From NCBI GenBank assembly GCA_963573315.1, contig OY752149.1, positions 2,232,001 to 2,296,000 of the forward strand: a stretch of 64,000 nt of DNA. Reading direction: 5' to 3'. The stretch comes from Entomortierella parvispora. Lineage: Eukaryota > Mortierellomycota > Mortierellomycetes > Mortierellales > Mortierellaceae. The translations under genes and the position numbers were made by a program. How positions within the stretch are numbered: position 1 is the stretch's first letter; the number at the start of each line of letters is the position of its first letter. Under the pieces are notes generated by a model that saw only the letters and a program-made list of their open reading frames with translations, did no database searches and was not told the origin of the DNA. Below, piece by piece: positions 54,051 through 63,917 of the stretch.

Positions 54051-55600
54051 ATGAAATTTCCCTCCTTGATCATGATGGCAAGCGCCGTCGTGCTGGTCTC
54101 CTCCATCTACGCTCATCCTGCTCTTTTTAAGAGAGCTGTCCAAGTGGGCGAGGTTCTCGCCTGTCTTGCTCAGTAAGTGTTTTTTTTTTTCTTTTTTTTT
54201 GTGTTCTGATTAGTAATGTCCTAACACCTTTGTTTATTTTTACTGTAAAGAATCGTTCTCACCGGAACCCTCACCGCGAAGTGCACAACAGACTTTGGTG
54301 TAAGTACAAGTGCCTTCCCTCCCGCTCTCCATAATGTCTTGAAGTCAATATTCCAAAGAACCGAAGGAAAAAAAACAGGAATGAAAACCACCAATGTTAA
54401 ACGACCATTTCCTTTTGAAAATATACATAGACTGATGTCAAGTTAGTCCAGACAGGATCGGTGTCTCTCTTGGATTATGATCTGAGCAGTGCAAGTCCTA
54501 AGGTTTCATTAAGCAACGCTGCTGTTTCGCTTTTGGCCGTCCCTGGGGTTGCCTTTTTGCCCATTACTCAGGTCGCCCTTAATGTAAAGGAGTATTGTCG
54601 ATGTTGATGTCGTTGTCATCGTCGCTGTCTTTAAAGCTGCCTTAGCTTTTACGAAACAGAAGAGAGGAGAAAGTGTTACTCACCACATTTCTTCATCTCT
54701 TTCCTTTTTATTTTTTGTTTGCAACCCTTCTTGCTTGGACGTCCATAGCTGTCATACTGGGTAATTAACCCCTCTTATTGGTAGCATGCAGTTTGATTCA
54801 TGATGAAGTGGCAGGGATATTTCTTCTAATAGTGTTTATGGCTTTTTCTTTTGTTGTGAAAATAACGATAGAATGGAGCTTCTTCATTGTTCTCCGTCGT
54901 AACTCCAGCAACTGCAGTGGTCGTCAAAGGCAACGTCTTGTCTTTGGACATTGCTGCAACAAACTTGGTAGTCACTGTCGATCAAAAGCCCGCTTTTGTT
55001 CAACACCTGGCCACTTTGTTCACGGATGCTAAGACTTCCTACACTTTTCAAGGCCTTACAGCTGCCACACTGGATATCAAACTCCCTGATGCAGGTAGCA
55101 AGAGTCCAGTTGGTGGCTTTATTTCTGGTGCCACCGCTGCAGCTACAGCTATCGCGTCCAAGATTGTACAGATCCCCGCAGTTAGTGTCTCTTCTGAGGT
55201 AGAACTCAGTGGGTTCAATAATTTTGTTGCCGTTACCGTAACCCGTGGTCAAACCTTCGCAGTGACCACTGTCGGTAATACAGAGCAAGTTCGAGTTGAG
55301 GTGACCTTCCAGAGTCCTTCTTCAGTTGCCGTTCACTTTGGAGATGTGGTTTTACAAGTCGCGGAGGCAGCAGGGACCCCAGGTTCTCTGGGAACAGCAG
55401 CCGTTTCAGATTTCAAGCTGGCTCCTGGTGAAAACACTTTTGAGTTTGTGATCTCTTCGACCAAAGTCGGGGACCTTGGAAAAGTTTTCTCTGGTTCGAC
55501 CACCGGCCTCAAGTTGGCCGTCAATGGATTTATTGGATCTTCTCCCAATGACCTGGCGAACAACGCCATTGCCAAAGTGAACTTTGTCATTGCTTTCTAG
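54051..55600 (+). CDS. Secreted DUF3712-like protein with a 12-nt internal exon
   Basis: The N-terminus MKFPSLIMMASAVVLVSSIY is a classical signal peptide with cleavage probable after the AHP region. Five exons (54051-54172, 54251-54299, 54431-54583, 54749-54760, 54872-55600) sum to 355 codons. Exon 4 is only 12 nt (Leu-Ser-Tyr-Trp) and joins VALN to NGASSLFSVVTPATAVVV, giving the N-x-(S/T)-Y-x-NG strand typical of the fold. The body is repeated beta-strand sequence (LSLDIAATNLVVTV, FQSPSSVAVHFGDVVLQV, GENTFEFVIS, TTGLKLAVNGFIG), like fungal DUF3712 or LEA14-type proteins. Function is unknown; it is probably extracellular or wall-associated. Confidence 0.8.
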
Positions 55601-55888
55601 ACTGACGACAGGAGATGGCAAGAGGATAGAACTTAGAAAGATGAAGGATTTCATAATTGTTTTATAAGAATAATACACATAGTCAGGTCGGCTCTATTAA
55701 TCCTTGTTGTACTCTGTAACCTCAAAAATATTCTCAGAGATTGCTTTTTGAATTCTCGCTTTGACAGCCAATGACATTCAAAAACAGTGAACAAATCTTC
55801 TTGGTATTTTTTCCTTTATTCATCGTTTCTCTTGTCCCTCAGGTCCCCAAACACTAATTCCCAGTGAGAATCCAAGCTTTTCCGACTG

Positions 55889-57811
55889 TCATGCCTCATA
55901 CTTGCTAACAACCAACTTCATCCCCGGGGTCGGCTTCCAAGCCAACAACAAGGCCTTCTTCCACTGAAAACCTGGCAGCGGTTCAAACACAAATCTTGAC
56001 ACCAGTGCGTGGATCATCATCTTAACCTCCAACAGAGCAAATTTTTGGCCAACACAGACGCGAGTACCAGAGATGAATGGCAGATAGGTCCATTTTGCGG
56101 CTGCAAGCTGGGCCTCTCGACTTTTGTCCAACCACCGTTCCGGAACGAAATCCTCTGCATCAGGTCCCCAAACCGATTTTAATCTTTGCAGAGCTGCAAT
56201 GTGAATCACAACGGTTGTTCCGGCAGGGATCCTTTGATCACAAAGAACATCATCTTCGACAACAACTCGAGCTGTGACGGGGATTGGTGGGAAGACTCTC
56301 ATTGACTCATTCACAACAGCATCAAGGTACTGCAGCTTGTTGATGGCTTCATAGGTATAAAGCTTGTCGCCATCATCTGTAGGTAACGTCAAAAGTTCTT
56401 GTCGGAGTTTTGTCTGAACTTCAGGATGGGTCGACAGCAAGTGCAGTAACCAAGTAAGACTGGCAGCACTGGTGTCGTGACCGGCAGACATAAAGGTCAT
56501 ACATTGGTCAAGAAGTTGTTGACTTGAGAGCTGGAAATTCTCACTGTCCTCATTGTTGGCAGAGCTGAGGTTGTGTTGGATCATGGCCGAGAGGAAGTCA
56601 ACATGCTTGTCATCCGATTGAAAAACGCTATGATCTTCCTCTTCTTCGCTGTTGTTGGTATCATCGACGTCACCATCACCACCGTCGATGTGCTCCATTT
56701 TAGAGATTTTCAGCCTTTCTAGCGTCCTATTTTCTTGTTCCCTACCCTTGCCGTGGGATTGACCAGTCCTGACTGCAGCAACTTCAGTTCGCGTCTTCCT
56801 CAGTGCTTCTTCTTTAAATCGAACTTGTTCCTTTGCCACAGCCCATATGGTGTTGAGGGCGTTCAGGATTGTTCGACAACGATGAAAGGGCCATTCGAAA
56901 TATCCAGGAAAGATTGAAGTCATGACGAGGTCTCGAGAAGTAATCCCACCATTGGTGACGAACCGATAGGCTTCTGAAAGACCTTTGGACGAACTAAATT
57001 TGATACCAAAGGCAGCTTGTCCAATAATGTCGAGGGCGGTGTGATCAACAGCCTGGAGGACGTCGATGACGAGTTTCTTACAGGAGGAGGAGGAGGACGA
57101 GGAGGAGCTGGCGTGGCCATGGTTTTCGTCGCACTTGCGCAAAGACTGGATGAGGTCTGCGGCATCTTCGTAAAAACGGCCCTTGCTGTCCCTCCCAACC
57201 CCGGCAGAACCTTGTTCTCCATTGACAACATCGAAGGCCCCGACCCAAGCCTGGGTCAGTTTCCATATGGATCCCATCATGACGGGCATGAAGCCCTTAA
57301 TCTGCTTCATCTTGATTGACTTGTTAATCATCTTCCGTTGGTCTTGATGAACTTGTCCGTCACTTGTCAACAGACCCTCTCCAAGGACAATGTGGTACAT
57401 CTTGGCAAATCGGTCCATCTTTTTGTAATTGTAAGAGTTCGAGAGCAGGATGCGACGGATGGCTTGAGGATCGGAGACGAGGACTCGTTCTTCATTAAAT
57501 ACTCCCAGGTATCGGACAAGCGGGCCATAGGTGTACATCCTCTCGAGTTGGCGTTGGGTTGTGTCCATGACGTTCGAGGGTTTAATGATGTAGTAGCGTT
57601 CGAGGAGGGAGAGCTCAAAGATACTTGGACCAGGAAGATGACGGAGCTTGGACAGGAATGCAGGGTGGATGTAGGAGCTGTAGAGCACATACGCAAGAAG
57701 GGAAGAGGACAAGGAAAAGAAGAGAAAGACAATCATATCGGGCCAGGAACTTGTTTTTGAAGCGACAGCAATTGCTGCTAGAGCACAGAAGAGAGCCGGA
57801 ATTTGTAGCAT
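55889..57811 (-). CDS. Cytochrome P450, single exon
   Basis: The product is 640 residues, long for a P450. The N-terminus has two hydrophobic segments (ALFCALAAIAVA and MIVFLFFSLSSSLLAYVLY), then LRHLPGPS. The I-helix is FMSAGHDTSAASLTWLL, ExxR is NESMRVFPPIP, PERF is VPERWLDK and the heme loop is LPFISGTRVCVGQKFALLE. Extra length comes from a poly-Ser run (about 57090) and an acidic insert (GGDGDVDDTNNSEEEEDHS) before the I-helix. The frame is open upstream to 57913, but a TATA box at 57865-57872 lies inside that extension, so translation should start at MLQIPALF (57811). It is divergent from the wax-synthase-like gene. The substrate is unknown. Confidence 0.9.
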   Translation of the reverse strand: MLQIPALFCALAAIAVASKTSSWPDMIVFLFFSLSSSLLAYVLYSSYIHPAFLSKLRHLPGPSIFELSLLERYYIIKPSNVMDTTQRQLERMYTYGPLVRYLGVFNEERVLVSDPQAIRRILLSNSYNYKKMDRFAKMYHIVLGEGLLTSDGQVHQDQRKMINKSIKMKQIKGFMPVMMGSIWKLTQAWVGAFDVVNGEQGSAGVGRDSKGRFYEDAADLIQSLRKCDENHGHASSSSSSSSSCKKLVIDVLQAVDHTALDIIGQAAFGIKFSSSKGLSEAYRFVTNGGITSRDLVMTSIFPGYFEWPFHRCRTILNALNTIWAVAKEQVRFKEEALRKTRTEVAAVRTGQSHGKGREQENRTLERLKISKMEHIDGGDGDVDDTNNSEEEEDHSVFQSDDKHVDFLSAMIQHNLSSANNEDSENFQLSSQQLLDQCMTFMSAGHDTSAASLTWLLHLLSTHPEVQTKLRQELLTLPTDDGDKLYTYEAINKLQYLDAVVNESMRVFPPIPVTARVVVEDDVLCDQRIPAGTTVVIHIAALQRLKSVWGPDAEDFVPERWLDKSREAQLAAAKWTYLPFISGTRVCVGQKFALLEVKMMIHALVSRFVFEPLPGFQWKKALLLAWKPTPGMKLVVSKYEA

Positions 57812-57864
57812 GTTTGTAGCTTGTGAGAGTGCCTTTTCTGTTGAAAACCATCCTAGTTCGAATC

Positions 57865-57872
57865 CTTTTATA
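57865..57872 (-). promoter_or_regulatory. TATA box of the second P450 gene
   Basis: TATAAAAG on the minus strand lies 54 bp upstream of the chosen start codon at 57811. Its position excludes the longer N-terminal reading frame from being translated. Confidence 0.6.
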
Positions 57873-58327
57873 GAGAAGAGACCCCAACCGGTGTTACCCC
57901 GCAATCGGCACATCTCTCTCCCGTATGTTGCTTCTCAGATCTCAGGTACAAGTGTCTAGAACTTTGGTAAGTGAAAAATCTAAGGGGAACGGAATGAGCA
58001 GTGGGGAGGAGAGAGCAAAGGGAAACGGAGCGAAGGAAAACGGAGCAAAGGAAAGGGAAGGGAGGGGAGCGTACTTTGGACTTTGGAGAGAGAAAGGGGG
58101 CAGGAGGTTTTTTGGTTCAATGGAGAGCCGACAAACGAAGAGGCCGCGGTACCCCTTAATAACTTTCTGCTCCAGCTTTGAATGGTGTACCGGGAGAACA
58201 AGTACGACATCCTTCTTTTTCCTACTCAACCTTTTTGCTTCCCATCCGATAAGTCCATAATCAAGCAATACAATATCACGACCGCCGAGCCCAATCACAC
58301 AGACATATATCCTTAACAGCTTGGGAC

Positions 58328-59706
58328 ATGCACCAAGTGTTCCGACAAACACTGGCGATATGGCTCCATTCTTTGCCTCGGCACCTGCCTGTCGAACCAA
58401 TGGTGGCCAACGCTCGCAACACACACATACCAATGCCGTGCCTGTACTATCTCGGACTCTGTCCCACTTTTGTACTCACAATGTACTTGTTGCTTATAAT
58501 ACCTTTGCCAACATCAACATCATACCGTTGTAAGCAAGCTCTTGCACTGCCTTTACTTATTGGCGCCGCCGTAATTCCAATCGTTTACACCAGCGTCAGC
58601 ACTCCAAGCTTGAACACGGCCATGGTGTTCATCCATCAGCTCTACTTACTCCGGTTCACCGACCTATACTTCATTTCCCCACTGTGGACTGGCAAAGGCA
58701 TCCCAAAGCTGACCATGTCCGAAGCTTACAGGGACTGCATGCGACCCTTCCGGAGGTTTTCTCAAACATCAAATCGGACTCAGCCCCAAGCAGAAGAGCA
58801 AAAAAAGGATCTAGAAAGAACAAAATGTTCCGTTTTGGCGAAAGAGCAGAACAGCAAGCACTGGACAAGCTTCCTGCCGCGGTACTTTGGGTTCTTTATT
58901 ATGTTGGATTTGACTGCATTTGCAGTTAGTTTCTCGAAAGCTGAATACATGCTGAACCAAGTTTGGTGGTCGATTCCAGTGCTAGCAACTCGAGCTTTGA
59001 CCTTGTTAAAGATACATTACAGCGTCTCCGTCTTTACCTACACTGTTATGTTTGGATGGGCCATTGGGACTGGTCAAATGATCAGGGCCGACGATTGGAC
59101 TTTGACCAAGCATCCTTTTTTTCCATTCTTTGCCTCGAATCTTTTCCAGTTTTGGAATGATTGGCATCATTTTTTTCGGTTAGTTTTTTGGTCCCTGGTT
59201 TTGCATTTACTGCCTCCTCCCGGAAATGGGCGACTAATCTTTTTCTTCTCGCTTCCACCACCATCAGCCATACCTGGATCTCAATCTCACTCAAGCCCAC
59301 AGTAGCCTTTCTTCAGCGCATTCAAAAACAACACTCAACAATACTCAGCCACAGGAGATGGAAAACCATCGAACAGATCATCCCTCCGATGGTCGTGTTT
59401 GCAGTCTCTGGGCTGATGCATGAGTACACTGTGGTAGCACTGTGGCATGGCCAAGTGGGACCGACCTTGCGATTCTTTGTGGTTCAAGGCCTGGCCGTGA
59501 TTTTCACCGTAATTTTGTTGCAGACAAAGAATCCACTAGTGAAAAATGTTCCAAAGTGGATCCAGGTGTTGTGGACGACTGTGTTTGTGAGTGTGTCACT
59601 GTCAAGCTTCATGCAGGTCATCTTTGAGAACAGATACCAAAATCTATGGGCGGAGCAGTCGATGTTGGTCCGAATTTATAACCACTGGATGATGAAGGCG
59701 ACCTAG
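58328..59706 (+). CDS. Wax-synthase-like membrane-bound O-acyltransferase (MBOAT)
   Basis: Proteins of this domain transfer acyl groups to alcohols (wax esters, or acetyl groups in fungal secondary metabolism) in the ER. Two exons (58328-59178, 59268-59706) sum to 430 codons. The intron falls inside the family motif FWNDWHHFFR-HTWISISLKP, and the candidate catalytic His lies in VFAVSGLMHEYTVVALWHGQ. About eight hydrophobic segments (for example LGLCPTFVLTMYLLLIIPLP; RALTLLKIHYSVSVFTYTVM) are present. Met at 58400 (MVANARNTH) is an alternative start. The head-to-head arrangement with the P450 and a 516-bp shared region suggest co-regulation. Confidence 0.85.
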
Positions 59707-59984
59707 TTAAGAAGCCAAGAGGAGAGAGTCACTGATAGGGCTTTTTATTGACATGGTTCTCCAGAATTCAGGGCGCTGATTAAAAAAACATATAATACAC
59801 CTCTTTTGCAAGAATGCGTGAAAGCAGTACGCGTGAGTGCAACGAACGTATAAATGCCACCAAACGCGTGAACACTTGATTACAGTAATCTCTCAAGGTA
59901 AAGCCATGCAGTCTATATAGTGAATCATTTGCAAGCTGAAAAGGAGGTGCTGCGAGCATTGTTTCTCACCCATTGTGGGACTTC

Positions 59985-60677
59985 AAAATCGGCTGGGCGA
60001 AATCAGTCGCTGGATGGCCTTGACATGCATGGCCACTGCTTGATTTCTGACATCGATCAGTCCAATCCCTCCTTTTGTTTTGGCTTGGCTGAGGGGGTCG
60101 AGGGATGGTGCAGGGAAGTGGGAGCAGACAAAATTACGAACGACTCCGTGGGCCTTTCTTGTCTTGGTCGGTGTAGTTACACTCAGGACATGCCAAAATT
60201 AGAAAGGAGCATGGAGGATACGACATTGCCTCAACCTTTAACAAGAGCCCCGCTCGATGTGGGACAGCGAGGACCGCCACCTAGCTTGACTCTAAATTCC
60301 AAACAGATCCGCCTCTTCCTTCAAACACCTCCGCCTCTCCCTCCAAACACCTCCGGCTTTGAACAAACGACACGGCACCCCAGCGCAATAGACAAAATTC
60401 TGGAAGGCATACATACCGCACAACGCACGCACGATCTGGTGGAGGGCCCTGTAGGAGAAACTACACATAGCAGTCCTGAGGAACAGGATCTGGAGAATCC
60501 CTAAAGGAGAGCCGCCCTCAGCCGGCTGGGCGATCTGCGACCACGCGCAGGAGGACTTCCAGCACATGTTGTTCCTCTGCCCCTCGAAGAAGGAAGTCTG
60601 GATAACAATACTATCAGAACACTCCACCAAGCCCCATGGATGAACACGGGGCTGAGCTCCCTGGTCGCTCTGGATAG
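59985..60677. mobile_element. Second LINE relic, two parts in opposite orientation
   Basis: On the minus strand, 60152-59985 reads PLSQAKTKGGIGLIDVRNQ then VAMHVKAIQRLISPSRF, the GG-x-G-L-D...A motif at the C-terminal side of LINE reverse transcriptases. Immediately beside it, on the plus strand, 60250-60677 is a close nucleotide copy of 48247-48656 (zf-RVT part). It carries a Cys-to-Trp change in the zinc motif, stop codons and a roughly 20-bp internal duplication (CTCCCTCCAAACACCTCC). An inverted 5' part beside a sense 3' part is what twin-primed LINE insertions look like. No poly(A) tail is seen. Confidence 0.6.
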
Positions 60678-60770
60678 AGGCTCTAGTTGTTGCAGTTATT
60701 ACAGCTGTTCCGGTTGTTGAGGTTGCTGTGATTGCTGTAGATGCTGTGGCTGTTGTGATGGATGCAGTGC
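60674..60770. repeat. Degenerate GTTGCT/GTTGTT-type simple repeat
   Basis: A cryptic trinucleotide repeat (TGTTGTTGCTGT-like) abuts the 3' end of the LINE relic and may mark its boundary. Confidence 0.6.
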
Positions 60771-61129
60771 TATTCTCCTTCCTACCTTCCTTCCTTGTAT
60801 CCACCCTTTCCTCCAGCGTCTGTTCGTGATAGGTAATAAAAAAAATAGAAAACATCCCTTCGTGAGAAATAACTGGCCTGTGGCAGCCAAGCATTAATGG
60901 TGACCTCGGCTCTTTCTCTCCTCCCTACAGGAGATTTCGGGGGCGCGTTCGTACGGATCGACTCTCTCCGTACATGTGAAGACATGTGTTACATAAGAGA
61001 TTTATTGCTTATGGCATGTGTGTTGTCTGCAATACTAATGTTTACGCCTTTACTTGTAGAGTTTCCAAAGCCTCCAATTGTGACGGGATAATTCAACGGT
61101 AGCGAGGATTTATGTTCATTCCGAAGCTA

Positions 61130-61378
61130 TTAGCAAACGGTAAACTGGTTTGTTCCACAGCAAGTCTGCATTGCCCTAATCGCTTGTTTGTTCGTCTTTC
61201 GGGAGCCCATATCACAATAATTAAAACAAAGGCCGGCACTGGCAAGCTTGGTTGCCCTCGTGGTTTGTTGGCAGCACTCATAAGTACGGCCGTTGTCGCA
61301 TTTGACATAATACGCAGACGTGAGATACAGCAAACTAAGCAGGACAATCAAATGGCCTTGAGTTTTGGCTGCAAACAT
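61130..61378 (-). CDS. Small secreted cysteine-rich protein (82 aa, 8 Cys)
   Basis: It is an intron-less 82-residue open frame with a signal peptide (MFAAKTQGHLIVLLSLLYLT, cleavage probable after SAYY). The mature part has exactly eight Cys in the order C-x7-CC-x14-C-x3-C-x17-CC-x7-C, ending at the last Cys (FTVC). Eight Cys with two CC pairs recalls hydrophobins, but the spacing between Cys 4-5 (3) and 5-6 (17) does not fit either class, and Mortierella hydrophobins are not known to me. A disulfide-rich extracellular peptide (effector- or antimicrobial-like) is the safer description. Absence of stops, even Cys and a signal peptide make it credible; expression is unverified. Confidence 0.6.
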   Translation of the reverse strand: MFAAKTQGHLIVLLSLLYLTSAYYVKCDNGRTYECCQQTTRATKLASAGLCFNYCDMGSRKTNKQAIRAMQTCCGTNQFTVC

Positions 61379-62636
61379 TCCAAATGTGTGGCTTGTCTGT
61401 TATGATAATTGTGTAAAGGTAAGTTAGCAAATATCTCTTGAGAGTTCATGGTAATGGAGAGATAGGACAGGACAGCTACAGTGTATAGCCTTACGAGAGT
61501 CTGATTCAGATTGAGGGTGTGGAGAGCTGTGCAGGTCTTCTGTTAACAGGGGTCTGTAGTATGATTGTGACGGCGCTTGCCACGGTGCAAGTGGTAGTTT
61601 TTATAAGGGGGGGGGGGGGGAGTGCTGAGAGTACTGCTGCGATTCTGAGGTGTTGGATCCGGTGAGTGTTCATGGAGGAGTGCGTTCTTATATACGTGAT
61701 GAGGGCAACAAACAGAGAGCAAAAGATCAAGCTAGAAACTGTCATTTGGGCATGGACTGCGAGAGCAAATCCGTTGAGCACCATTTCCAGCCTAGAGTTG
61801 GGCCAGTGATTGATCAACAAGAAACCGAGATAACGAGTGATGCAAAATGGTCAAGGGGACAGTGAAGATGAGAGGGACAGAGGCATCAAGGTTTCTCCTG
61901 CATCGAATGGAGACACTTTCCACAAAACAAAAGTCTGGCATGATTGCATGATGAGATGTGATGACAGGAGAGAGAGTCGGAAAGAGAGAGATGAGCAGGG
62001 ACAGGAGAGAGAGACAAGAGATACATGGCGGCAGAGATACAAGAGGACAAAGACAGGCTATACAAAGGAGACAAGAGAGGGGAGAAAAAGTGAGAGAGGG
62101 GAGAGAAAGAGAGAGGGGACCACATAGAGCGATTGGGACGATGATAACAGCAAGGGTTGCTCGGAATTTGGCAGCTACGCGTTTAAGCAACGTTGCATTC
62201 TGGTCCTTCAATGTCGGATCGTTCTCTCCTCCCAAAAGAAAATCAGGGGAGACGTAAGGGATGAAAAAAAAATCCAGAGGTGCATGGGGTGAAAGATCAA
62301 GGAAAGATCAGGGGATGAAAAAAGGGCAGGGATAGCCATCGTCCGTTGGATTATGGCGCAACGCTTCTAGGACAGAATCAGTGCTAGAACGCGACGATTA
62401 GCTCTAGCATCTCCTAAGTAAGTCCAGACGTCCAGATGTTACGATGTCCAGATGGATGAGAGGAAGGAGAAGAGGACAAGGAGAGCGCAAAAAAACGAAT
62501 CGCAAAAAGGAGAGCACGCGGTCCTTGCGCGCTTTTTCTGTTCGTCCTCGGCCATCGCGTTTTTGCTCTTGCTCTTGCTCTTGCTCTTGCACTCTCCCAC
62601 CTCCTTCCTCCTTGGTCGCTCCCTTCCCATCGACCA
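61379..62636. other. Intergenic region with poly-G and purine-rich tracts
   Basis: I see no gene. Present are a 14-bp G run (61607-61620), an extended GAGA-type purine tract (61960-62115) and a CT-rich leader with (CTTGCT)n at 62565-62590, probably the promoter of the next gene. Confidence 0.5.
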
Positions 62637-63584
62637 TGCCAGGTAATCCTTCACCCTGCCTTTCTTTTTCTTCGCTACCTCGATGTTGCATGTTTGCACC
62701 ATGGCAATGCAGGCCATGCAAGTCATGCAAGCCATGCAGTTCTGTCTTCTTGCGGTTCGTCCCTCTTATGCTCCTACCTTAGGCCATATTCCAGAGACTC
62801 CTTGACGACCCCTGCCGACGCTTTCACTCCATCGCGTCCATTATCAAGGGAGAAGCGCGTGGATGGCTGCATATACCGACTACGGTACGTTTTCGCCGAC
62901 ACCATCTTCCGCAATAGCGTCTGTGCCGAGCCTCTGAATGTGGTTACGCGAATCAAGGGAGCTCTAGAACGTTACTGAAGTTTGGAAGACGTATTCAACT
63001 CGCAAGGTGAGTGTTCAGGCAAAAGAGCTTGAAGAGCTTGTTTGGCTGCGCTCAATGATATGATGATCAGAGCCATAGAATAGGAACCCTGCGTTCGTGG
63101 CAACTGCAGGCGACTTTTCCAGATGATGAATTCAGGATACTTATAGCAACTGGTGCAATCCACCGGCGGCATTTCCAACGAAGCTGTTTGTGACTAATGC
63201 AGGAAAACCATCCTGTCAACAATCTGGAAGGAATACTACATTGCGAAGTCATATCAAAGGACCTATTCATCGGCGCGCACCTACATCGAATGCTGTTGGA
63301 CGAGAGAGTGTGATCCCGACCACGAGGTAAGAACCAAGAGCATGGAGCAGTTTCTGGATATCTACTTTCTTCACAATTCTGGGCCTAATTGCCATTCTGA
63401 AAAGCTAGGACTTTTTCCCAAAGGTATGTCAATAGACTCGATCAGGTATTAATACTTGTTGTTCGGTGTTTTTACATCCAAATAGTCTACAAGTGCTCTG
63501 CACGTCATGTTTTCCGTGGTTAATCGTCTGAACCTCGGACTAAGTTTTGACTCGGGGGAAAGTTCGACCAACAAGGACATATAG
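62637..63584 (+). CDS. Hypothetical multi-exon gene with a 15-nt exon (5' end unresolved)
   Basis: The 3' part is well supported. Exon 63203-63326 (KTILSTIWKEYYIAKSYQRT ... CCWTRECDPDHE), a 15-nt exon 63409-63423 (Asp-Phe-Phe-Pro-Lys) and exon 63486-63584 (STSALHVMFSVVNRLNLGLS, ending KDI) join in phase. Upstream, 62783-62884 (FQRLLDDPCRRFHSIASIIK, GEARGWLHIPTT) and 62918-63006 fit the phase only with a 33-nt intron between them. The first coding exon is not found; a CT-rich leader ending at an ATG (62637) directly before a donor is a candidate, but its phase does not match. I recognise no family. It may be partly degenerate. Confidence 0.4.
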
Positions 63585-63782
63585 GACATTCTTGTTTATC
63601 ATCGAGATTGTTTCAGCGATTGACGATAAGGATACCCAGTCTTTTTTGCAGTAGGATGTAGCCGTTGGAGGAAAAAAAAGGTCAAGTGATCAAGGTGAGA
63701 TGAAGAAGTAGAGGTGCCAAGAGCTGATGCCTTCTGCAAGCATTTGTACCGCTGCTCAGGCTTCCAATAATCAACAGATAAC

Positions 63783-63917
63783 ATGCCAGCTCGATGCGGA
63801 TCTTCTCGTTTGAACCTTAGCAATTGTCATAAACGGTCGTTGCGATATCTTCCAAGCAGTTTTCTTGGGATTGAGGAGCCATTGCTCTACTTTGATGACG
63901 AGGATATCAAGGAATAG
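63783..63917 (+). CDS. Small open frame or terminal exon at the right edge
   Basis: A 44-codon frame starts MPARCGSSRLNLSNCHKRSL, continues RYLPSSFLGIEEPLLYFDDE and ends at a TAG at 63915. A CAG acceptor just before it (about 63776) suggests the last exon of a gene whose upstream exons I cannot place. The aromatic/acidic tail resembles a regulatory C-terminus but matches nothing I know. Confidence 0.3.
   Translation: MPARCGSSRLNLSNCHKRSLRYLPSSFLGIEEPLLYFDDEDIKE

Noticed and set aside
57814-57913. 34-residue N-terminal extension of the second P450
   Set aside because: A TATA box lies inside it and the hydrophobic anchor begins at the downstream Met.
61130-61378. Hydrophobin
   Set aside because: Eight Cys with two CC pairs fit superficially, but the Cys4-5 and Cys5-6 spacings are wrong and the mature chain is short. 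Described as a novel Cys-rich peptide instead.
62570-62740. Cys-rich peptide reading WQCRPCKSCKPCSS
   Set aside because: It arises from a short CATGCAAGC-type tandem repeat; there is no signal peptide or supporting exon.
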